Shown here: piece after piece, positions 48,901 through 64,000 of the stretch
Position numbering within the stretch: the first letter of the stretch is position 1
Layout: each line of letters starts with the position of its first letter
DNA from: Pterobdella sp. o SKG-2022
Lineage: Eukaryota; Annelida; Clitellata; Hirudinida; Piscicolidae
Length of the DNA stretch: 64,000 nt
Reading direction: 5' to 3'
Assembly (NCBI GenBank): GCA_964035795.1
Contig: OZ038320.1
Coordinates: forward strand, 23,082,589 to 23,146,588
Translations under genes and position numbers: made by a program
Notes under the pieces: generated by a model
Databases searched by the model: none
What the model was told of the DNA's origin: nothing
The model's input: only the letters and a program-made list of their open reading frames with translations

Positions 48901-51348
48901 AAGGTTATTGTATGTGGTAATCATCTGAACATGCTCAAAAAATCTGGTTTCTTTCCATGTGGTGTTTGTTTTAATGGTGTAGGCTGTAATTCAATTTTTT
49001 GTGAAGGTTATAAAAGTTGGGTGCATAAGAAGTGTTGTGGTATAAGCGGTGGTTTGAAGAGAGATCCATTATTCAGATGTGCTCGTTGTCTAGGTACTGC
49101 ACGACGATTGGATGGTAGGAAAATAACTGAAGTTCAAATGGGTAATGACAAGTTGGAAGTTGTTACTGACTTCTGTTATCTTGGTGAGATGATTTCTGCT
49201 GGGGGAGGCTGCGAACTTTCTTCAATCACCAGATGCAAGTCTGCATGGAGTAAGTTTCGTCAGCTTCTTCCACTTCTCACCAATCCCCATCTACTTTTCA
49301 CAACCAGAGATCGAATCTACAACACGTACATTAGAGCTGTGATGCTGTACTCTTCTGAAACCTGGAGCCTAACAACATCTTCCCTGAACCGATTGAAGCG
49401 CAATGACTTGGCTATGATTCGATGGATTTGCAAATCCAGGGTTGAAGACAAGATAAGTGCAGAAAAATTGCATGCAAAACTTGGCATTCAAAACATAGAA
49501 TCGGCGTTGCGTTGTCATAGGTTGAGGTGGTTTGGTCATGTAATGCGCAGCTCAGGTTGGCTTTCAAAAGTCAGAGAATTCAAGGTTGTTGGTGTTAAAA
49601 GACCCGGTAGGCCAAAAATGACATGGGAAGAGTTGCTGAAAAAGGATCAGGCAAAGCTCAGTTTGATGGAAATCGACCCACACGACCGCCTTACGTGGAA
49701 AAGATTTGTTTTCAAAAAAGCCTTACCCTCTGCTGAGGAAAATGGGCTCTAATTAGAATGATGATGATGATAATGATTGATTGATAGGGGTAGGGCTACT
49801 CTTTCAAAGTAAAACTCTTGACGCCCATTTCCTATCTTTCAGTAACACTGGGCATAATTATTTCTTGAAGAACTTAATGCGGAAAGTTTTATCAGTCTGA
49901 TCTCATCAGACTAGATTCCCAGGAAAAGTTTTTATTATAAAAAAAAAACATTCTATGACCACCACTTAACTCATGAATAGAGAGATATTGTAAATTTTTA
50001 TCTATGAGAAGGATAGTTTTAGTTTTTTATCTGTGAAGAGAAACATGGGAGCGTTTTTTTAATATTATGAAAGTATATGTTTGTTAACCAATTTAATAAA
50101 TATACATTAACAGGCCTGTTCTTTTCATCGCATCCCTCGCTCTTTCTGCTCCAATATTCTTCCAAGGAGTTTGTTTTTGTTTTTTTATAGTACGAATAAT
50201 ATGTGATGCTTCAGGGCTAGGACGATTGCATTAGTGGCGATTGTAATTAAGAATAAATTTGATATGACAAAATAAAAATACCCGTCAACAAAATATTTCA
50301 TTAAGTTAATTCCAAGCTTAGCAGTCTTTATAGCTCTAACAATCATTTTTAAGGTTATCAATATCAGTTATGTCTTTAACTATTATTACGCAAATTAAAA
50401 TTTGACGATCACAATAAGTTTCGACAATCACGATTAATATCTTAATAGATCTTAACCCAGGTTTCATTGAAACCTATTTATTATATATCTCATGTAAGTT
50501 TTCGACACGTTATTTTGGTTGATTGCTCTCTCTGAATGGCTTCATATTATTTTGAATTTTATTACTTGATTTTCTTAATGATTTTTAGTTATATATTTAA
50601 TTTTTTCTTTTATTCAGAACCAGTTAGTTTTGTTCGTTGCATTCTTGGTGTTTGAATGTTGTGTTGGTATTTTCTGGCCTTCAATGAGTTCCATGAGAGA
50701 CGCTTATGTTCCGGAAAACAGTAAGTGCTTTTTTGTATCTTTAAATTTTAAGTTATTTATGTGCACCTGATTAAAATTTCATCATTATTTCATTTCATCT
50801 AGTTTTTATTTACCCATGAACTTCAAATCGTTATAAACATTATAACACCAGCAAGGGCCACAATCATGAACATCTTCAGGGTCCCTCTTAATTTCATCGT
50901 TATTGTTGTGCTTATCCAGGTAAAAATTTTATACAAAAAGTTTGGGAAATATATAAATTCTATTCACTTCAGAACAATAATTTTAACCAATTTTCTGTTC
51001 ATTTAAACTTATGTTATCAGAGTTTTTCTCGTAAGACAATCTTTAGCCTTTGCACAGCCTTCCTTCTCGCAGCATTTGCCTCTCAAACATATCTTTTCAA
51101 GTAACATTTGTATTTTTAGGATTGTGTAGTATTATATTTTTGAAGATTACCCATCGATTAGAAATCTGTTAAATTTTATATTTTTAAAGCTAATCACTTC
51201 ATCGTAATAAAATTAATTTTATAAAAGCAAATGAATAACACAACACAGGCTGACGAAGAACATCACCGAACCCAAGGATGCCCCAATTGAAGACAGTGCT
51301 CCTAAGCAGGTACTGATTCAAGAGCAACCACAAACAGTTGAACAGTAG
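36919..51348 (+). CDS. MFSD5: MFSD5-like transporter (molybdate-anion transporter family)
   Basis: A 12-helix major facilitator carrier. Vertebrate MFSD5 is linked to molybdate uptake. Fourteen exons: 36919-37066, 37179-37323, 37839-37899, 38325-38432, 40586-40704, 41583-41622, 43866-43962, 45457-45602, 45793-45863, 50114-50168, 50618-50720, 50852-50919, 51021-51100, 51249-51348. The phases join to about 446 residues (human MFSD5 450). Landmarks: SDWLQGPYVYALYQSYG, the loop GSIADKYGRRMNC (MFS DxxGRR signature), MIGRFLGGIATSILYSAFES (family motif with FESW), VENYGDQ, IQSFFEGSMYTFVLEWTPVL, GIIFAAFM, VGIFWPSMSSMRDAYVPEN, and MNIFRVPLNFIVIVV near the end. The C-tail is short and acidic/Gln-rich. 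Exon 6 uses a weak GTTGGT donor. Two LINEs, hairpins and tandem repeats occupy introns 4, 5, 6 and 9. The frame looks intact. Confidence 0.92.
39300..39430 (-). repeat. Dispersed AT-rich repeat
   Basis: The minus strand from about 39430 (AAGGTTTTACTTGTTAG, TTTTAGCTAAAT, CTACATGTTCTTATAAAT, TCATAATTTAAAGTTT) aligns over about 110 bases with the plus strand at 60868-60980 at roughly 85% by eye. A more diverged copy begins at 4320. It has no coding content and is perhaps a miniature transposon. Confidence 0.5.
40430..40518 (+). repeat. CR1/L2-type LINE or SINE 3' tail
   Basis: The sequence GCGCCTCAGTTGCTTGCC, then TTGGCGCTATATAAATAG and an ATT run, is the usual 3' end of CR1/L2-clade LINEs and the SINEs that share their tails. 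Nothing coding precedes it that I can read, so it is a strongly truncated insertion just upstream of MFSD5 exon 5. Confidence 0.55.
40826..40872. repeat. Perfect 21-bp inverted repeat
   Basis: AAAAATGCGAAAAAATGAG plus TT, a five-base spacer, then its exact reverse complement. It lies in MFSD5 intron 5, 120 bases after exon 5. It would form a stable hairpin in the pre-mRNA. Confidence 0.85.
41081..41187. mobile_element. Hairpin (foldback) element
   Basis: The left arm starts ATTTGAATCAAGCAC at 41081. The right arm ends GTTTGATTCAAAT at 41187. The arms of 33-35 bases differ by one mismatch and a two-base gap. The loop itself holds TACGAAGCTTTTCGTA, a smaller stem. Near-identical 15-17 base stretches flank a wider segment (41067-41083 and 41216-41230), a possible target duplication. 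Part of the loop recurs inverted at 62112-62135 and the right arm recurs nearby. Confidence 0.6.
41886..43660 (-). mobile_element. LINE with restriction-like endonuclease (R2/NeSL-like), broken
   Basis: Minus-strand order from 43660: RGIFRSDSLSPLILIIASIP (RT), a shift, then NHLLFMDDLKLFAKKG (catalytic box with MDD in place of ADD, as in R2-like clades), KYLGLLEGEE, NLMRGINEWAVATVRNSGGI, ELENLDRKTRKLLKIHKALH and IYLPRKEGG. At 42530-42680 comes a CCHC-type knuckle region ending SHLVFECKKLAQKE, at 42310-42420 ATVVHWSLAKKYRLTA, at about 42230 DIAVPGYVRVEEKNNE, and at 41990-42110 VGALGTLPKRL with AVSGLTRILR. These last blocks are the restriction-like endonuclease region. An (AAT)n tail on the minus strand lies at 41886-41922. 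Stops and shifts break the frame in several places, and the RT N-terminus and DNA-binding region are missing. It is inserted in MFSD5 intron 6 against the gene's direction. Confidence 0.8.
46020..46160 (+). mobile_element. 3' remnant of another LINE
   Basis: Translation gives FRPTSADPFDRSEWKGRLQD then a stop. This resembles the DPxDRxxWR ends of RTE-like LINE proteins. CGGGCTATAAAAAGAAT and a (TTGA)n-like tail, TTTGATTGATTGATTAC, follow. The next LINE begins directly after this tail. Confidence 0.45.
46160..49790 (+). mobile_element. LINE family A', full-length, few lesions
   Basis: A sister of family A. The leader 46160-46640 is GC-rich for this window. It holds GTGTCAAA...TTTGACAC (a long stem) and the hairpin at 46379-46399. 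The main frame 46649-48295 (548 codons) covers the APE endonuclease, with all motifs kept: CCVQETRW, ICGDFNRHIGA, TQIDCML, and AFQH at the usual His. It also covers the start of the RT. A short deletion and shift at about 48292 removes part of the LYKGKGD block. Frame 48306-48617 carries CGFMPGRCTTDAIFILRHLQ and VFVDLEKAFDRVPRKI and ends at a TAG. Another shift near 48717 precedes YADDLVIISET. Frame 48799-49752 has a Cys/His finger and LRWFGHVMRSS. The tail is GATGATGATGATAATGATTGATTGAT. It lies in MFSD5 intron 9, same strand as the gene, and is broken by three or four lesions. Confidence 0.85.
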
Positions 51349-52166
51349 AACGATGAAAGCTTGAAACATGCACTCAATTTTTTAGATGGATCTATTTTTG
51401 TTACCTCAGAGTCTGTTTGAATAATATAGGCCGAGTTATACTGCATTTTATATTTTGCCTTAATAATCGAAGTTTTTTTTAACTATTAGGCATACTTCAT
51501 GGTATTTTTTATTAGCCATATTCGTCCATTTATAAAGACCTTTCTTTTCGTATATAGTGATTTTATTGCAGATTTACACAAAAAATTATACTTCGTTTTA
51601 TGTTGCTTTACCTTTTTAACTTATCACACGACATTTTTAATGTATTTTGGTATATTTTAGATGAATTAATTGTAAATTTTTTGGTGAATTTAAATTGTTA
51701 AGTGGAATATAATTTCCAATTCTTTAGTTTTAAAAAACTGAGATTTTTGAAAATTCAAATTTTTGTGGATATGAACACCAATTAAAACTTCAATTATTTA
51801 AAAGATAACCAAGCAAATTTAAATCACCAGCATATAATACAGTACAACACTTTAAAACATCTATTAACTAACTAGAGGTATACAAACCATTTCAGAGCAA
51901 AATCACCAAAACAAAAATCTATTCTACATTTTTTAACTTTAGGTAAACATCATATTTATAGTTGAAAAAGTAATGTACATACTTATAGATATAAGAAATG
52001 AAGTATTTTAAGAATTCATTTAAATATTTGTGAGAAGAAATGAAATACAAATCACTGGGTAGAATCAGTGGAATATAGGCAGAGATGGCAAGGTATTTAT
52101 ATTAAAGAGGACAAGTTAAATTAATAGATCTAGAAAGAATAATATGAAAAGTAAGTATCATCAGCT
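51349..52166. other. Convergent 3' ends, no gene
   Basis: The 3' flanks of MFSD5 (plus) and GLRX5 (minus) meet here. The DNA is AT-rich with several possible polyadenylation hexamers on both strands, and none can be singled out. Confidence 0.4.
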
Positions 52167-52836
52167 TTAATTATGACTTAAAAGAGACTCAATACCAATT
52201 TTTTTAAGTTCTTGTACCAATTCACCATTTTGATGCATCTCAATCATTATATCACAACCTCCCACAAATTGTCCATCAATGAAAACTTGAGGAATTGTAG
52301 GCCAGGATGAATAATTTTTTACACCTGTGTATACATAGATCATTTAAAATTTTTATGATGAAAATTCGTTAATTTCAAAATTTTGATATATTTAATTACC
52401 CTGTCTGATATCCTCATTTTCTAGCACATTATAATACTGAAAATCTTTTACACCATGCATTTTTAAAATTTGCAACACAGCATTGCTGAAGCCACATCTG
52501 AAATATTTTTAACTTTAATCTATAGTATAAAGAATTGAATCTGAATAAATAAACAAAAAAATGTGATTATTAGATGAAGATTTCTCTTAAACGTTGATTA
52601 ATGAACATAAAACCAATAATATTTTAGACCACAAAAGCAACAAACTTAGGATTATCAGGTGTGCCTTTCATGAACATTACAATCTTCTTTCCTTTTACTA
52701 AACTTTCTATGTGTTCACCACTCCCATCTTGAAAAAATCTTATCTGGTTTAATGCTCCAAACACCTTCCCTTCGCTTCCAATAGATTTAAGTTGTTTTCC
52801 TAACAAACACACGTTTTTTCGCAGCACATTTTGCAT
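52167..52836 (-). CDS. GLRX5: Mitochondrial monothiol glutaredoxin (GLRX5)
   Basis: A CGFS glutaredoxin that passes 2Fe-2S clusters from the mitochondrial scaffold to targets. Three exons: 52646-52836, 52400-52497, 52167-52325, about 148 residues. The basic N-terminus ([18 protein letters not shown]) is a plausible mitochondrial presequence. The body has [20 protein letters not shown], then P-K-C-G-F-S made across the first intron, [24 protein letters not shown], and [19 protein letters not shown] with cis-Pro TIP and the GGCDI glutathione loop. The end [17 protein letters not shown] matches the family. All residues needed for cluster and glutathione binding are present. Confidence 0.95.
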
Positions 52837-53794
52837 TTTTATGCAATGAAAAATCTTTTCAAAGAAAAATGTTTTCTTTTATGCAAGTTTTGTAATTTTA
52901 TATCGATACGAAACAAGAACTCGAAGGACGAATATATTTAAAAGTAAAAGCGTTATATAACAAATGTTTATTATTGAAATTTCAATACGAGATATTAAAA
53001 ACACAATAAAGTAGATGTAAAAATATTCTTGATTCAAAAAAAATTGTTTTAACAGTTTTTTATGCGCAAATATTTTGATACCTAGAATTTGACTAACGAA
53101 TATTAGAATATTTAAAATTCATAACGATATAATAGTTTCGCTAACAATTTTAATAGATATATTTTTATTAATTGAAATTTTACATATTTTAATAAAATAG
53201 TAAACATGAGAAACACATGCAATTGCTCCAATACTGTGATTACTTACTAAACCTCAACAAGTATTTGACAAAATAACATCAACTAATCTAATGAAGACCG
53301 GCAGGAATGAATACATCAATCCACAAATCGTTTGAAGAGTATATCGGAATAGGTCATACTAGCAGGTCTATTAACAATTGATCATTTGAAAAAGGGTAAA
53401 ATGTACTTCTATTTGAAAATTAATTTCAAAAGATCATCGAAAGTAAGAGCCGTCCATTACTGACTACTTGGGATTAACAATACATATAAGACATGATTCT
53501 ATTACATCAAAAACTATATAAGTGCGTTAAAAATTACCATTCATACTGATACCTAATCACAAAAAAAAGCCTAAACAACCCTAAAGACTAATATATTTGT
53601 GAAATATATAAGAATGCATTTTTTATTTAAACAATTTCTGATATAAATTTTAAAAACCCGATTTTTTCTGGAATGCTGATATATTAACATACAATATTCA
53701 ATTTTCAAGCCATACCACTGCAGAAAGACAATATTACTATGAATGAGCGTCTGATTAAGGTGTTAAGTAAATATCGACTAATTTATGATGGGCA
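52837..53794. other. Intergenic, GLRX5 promoter side and NSF 3' side
   Basis: AT-rich DNA with no recognisable gene. NSF 3' UTR and GLRX5 upstream sequences are expected here. Confidence 0.4.
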
Positions 53795-62474
<8,680 letters not shown>

Positions 62475-62773
62475 TCTTTTAAATCAATTTTAAAAGCTTG
62501 TGGAGAAATTATGATGAAACCGAAAATCAGAAATCGATGACTAAAAGAAGACTTTTAGAAATTAAATTAAAATGAGTCTAGATGGCATTTATTCGATAAA
62601 ATTTTATGCGAATATTAAAAGTAAGATTATTTATTTTAAAAAAATAAAAAGTTTAAAATTTTGATTTGATAAAATATGTCTATGATTGTAGGCATAAAAT
62701 ACACAGACTAGAATGAAGATAAGAACATTAAACATGACTGAAAATCAAACAAAACAAATAATTTAAAAAATAT

Positions 62774-63987
62774 TCATAATTCTTCTCTTTTTCTTTCTTG
62801 TTTATTTTTTTTAGATTGCCTTTCTATCTCTTCCTTGTATTTTTTTTCTTCGAGTTTGGAACACTTGTTTCTTTTATGTTCACCATAGCAGAGAAAATTC
62901 TTTACAATGTATTGTGATTCAGGTTTGAGTTTGAATACGTTATATATTGTAACTTCTCCATGGTCTCCTACCATGCTTTCACAAAGATCTTGAAGTCTAT
63001 GAAATGATTTTTTGCATTTAGAATTATTATTATAGCATTATTAGAACAAATCTTGTTTCTAAATCATTGAAAAAAGTGTAGAAATATTTAAAATTTTTAA
63101 AATACAAAGTTCAAACTGATTAACTTTTGTATTCATCATAGAATCTGTAGAGAAATAAAAACCTTTGAGGCCACTTGCCACCACTAGCAGTGACTCCAGG
63201 AGAGTCAAGCACTTCATCTATTCCTGGTCCTGATAATCTTGTCACTTTTTTCACCTTTTTTTGGCCATATCTAATGTTTTCAGTTAGACTTGTTTTTCAT
63301 GTTAGACATATTTTCTTTCATTTGAAATATTTATTTTAACAATCATAAATATCATTTTTTACATAAGACATTTTTCATTTCATAATGGTTAATTAAATAT
63401 CAAAATATTGATCAAAAAGATTACTTAATAACTTGATCTAAGTAATTCAATATTTATATAAAAAAACATAAAATACTATAACTTTAATTATTAGATTAAC
63501 AAAAAATTTTCCTTACTCTTTCCATCCTTCAAAATCAGCACAGACAGAATCCATTACATCAATAAGAGTTGATTCAGGCAGTTTTCGGTTGAGAGAAGGA
63601 TGTTTTTTGTTGTAATCTGTAAGACCTTTCCATAACTAAAAATAAAATTTTTAAATTTGATGAATGAATTTCTTGATTTTTCAGGGACCAACTTTGTAAG
63701 CCACAGCAATGCATGCATCACACTGAAGTGTTTCAGGTACAAAAGGACTATTCATCATCTCATCATTCATGTTTTGAGGTCCTTTAGAAAATTCAAATAA
63801 ATATCTTAAATTCTAATAGAGTCAAAGATAAATATTAAAAACTTTATGTAAAATTTGTTGAAAGCAAGATACCTCCGAATTGAATTGTGCCGCTGTTTCC
63901 ATCATCATCTTGTTGCAGAAAATCATTTGAGACTATTTTGCAAAAATATACAAATGAAATAAACAAAAATTCACTCATAGAAACCAT
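62774..63987 (-). CDS. MZB1/pERp1-like ER-resident protein
   Basis: Vertebrate MZB1 is an ER protein that helps antibody assembly and calcium handling. It belongs to the canopy/saposin-like group. Five exons: 63874-63987, about 63687-63778, 63515-63633, 63178-63274, 62774-62999, about 215 residues. Seen: a hydrophobic N-terminus (SEFLFISFVYFCKIVSN), NDEMMNSPFVPETLQCDACI with AVAYKV (MZB1-type CDAC motif), DVMDSVCADFEGWKEYGQ, VTRLSGPGIDEV, GGKWPQR, then an exon with LCESMVGDHGEVTIYNVF and FLCYGEHKRNKC. Cys positions fit the three conserved disulfides. The C-terminus is a lysine-rich stretch ending REEL, an ER-retrieval-like signal shared with vertebrate MZB1. The match to MZB1 is closer than to other canopy proteins by eye. 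The role in an animal without antibodies is unknown. The gene is complete within the window. Confidence 0.8.
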
Positions 63988-64000
63988 TGTGTAAAATTGC

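Overview
The window is AT-rich eukaryotic nuclear DNA from an animal. The genes are cut into many short exons with GT-AG introns. None is bacterial, and bacterial-style operons or ribosome binding sites do not apply. All exon joins below were made by eye from homology plus splice signals, with no transcript evidence. The best guess for the organism is an intron-rich, non-bilaterian or slowly evolving invertebrate such as a hydrozoan cnidarian. That guess rests on base composition, complete vertebrate-like gene structures and the retrotransposon types, and it is not firm.

Layout, left to right. 718-7899 (-): quiescin sulfhydryl oxidase (QSOX). 8980-10150: a badly decayed LINE. 10461-21138 (-): ferroportin (SLC40A1), whose introns hold a nested pair of LINE fragments, a decayed LINE end and two short retroposon pieces. 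22556-24874 (-): lin-7, a small L27-PDZ scaffold protein. 25085-25705 (+): an intronless, broken HPRT copy. 26205-29745 (+): a nearly complete but broken LINE (family A). 30590-31010 (-): a CR1/jockey-like LINE scrap. 31168-31728 (-): a small two-membrane-span protein resembling CD225/dispanin proteins. 32649-35949 (-): a secreted atypical short-chain dehydrogenase with an HDEL tail. 36919-51348 (+): MFSD5-type transporter, with a restriction-like-endonuclease LINE (41886-43660, -) and a second family-A-type LINE (46160-49790, +) in its introns. 52167-52836 (-): mitochondrial monothiol glutaredoxin GLRX5. 53795-62474 (-): NSF, the SNARE-disassembling AAA ATPase. 62774-63987 (-): an MZB1-like ER protein ending in REEL.

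The host genes are unrelated housekeeping genes, not a cassette. Three products (QSOX, the HDEL dehydrogenase, the MZB1-like protein) carry secretory or ER signals, and two (ferroportin, GLRX5) concern iron, but nothing shows that they act together.

The most interesting material is the mobile DNA. There are at least five LINE lineages. A short non-autonomous retroposon seems built from the 5' leader and 3' tail of family A, and a leader hairpin in it and in two LINEs changes by paired substitutions. Two copies of a foldback element have 31-bp terminal inverted repeats in the better copy, and several other long hairpins lie in introns. I did not find a convincing new multi-gene system.
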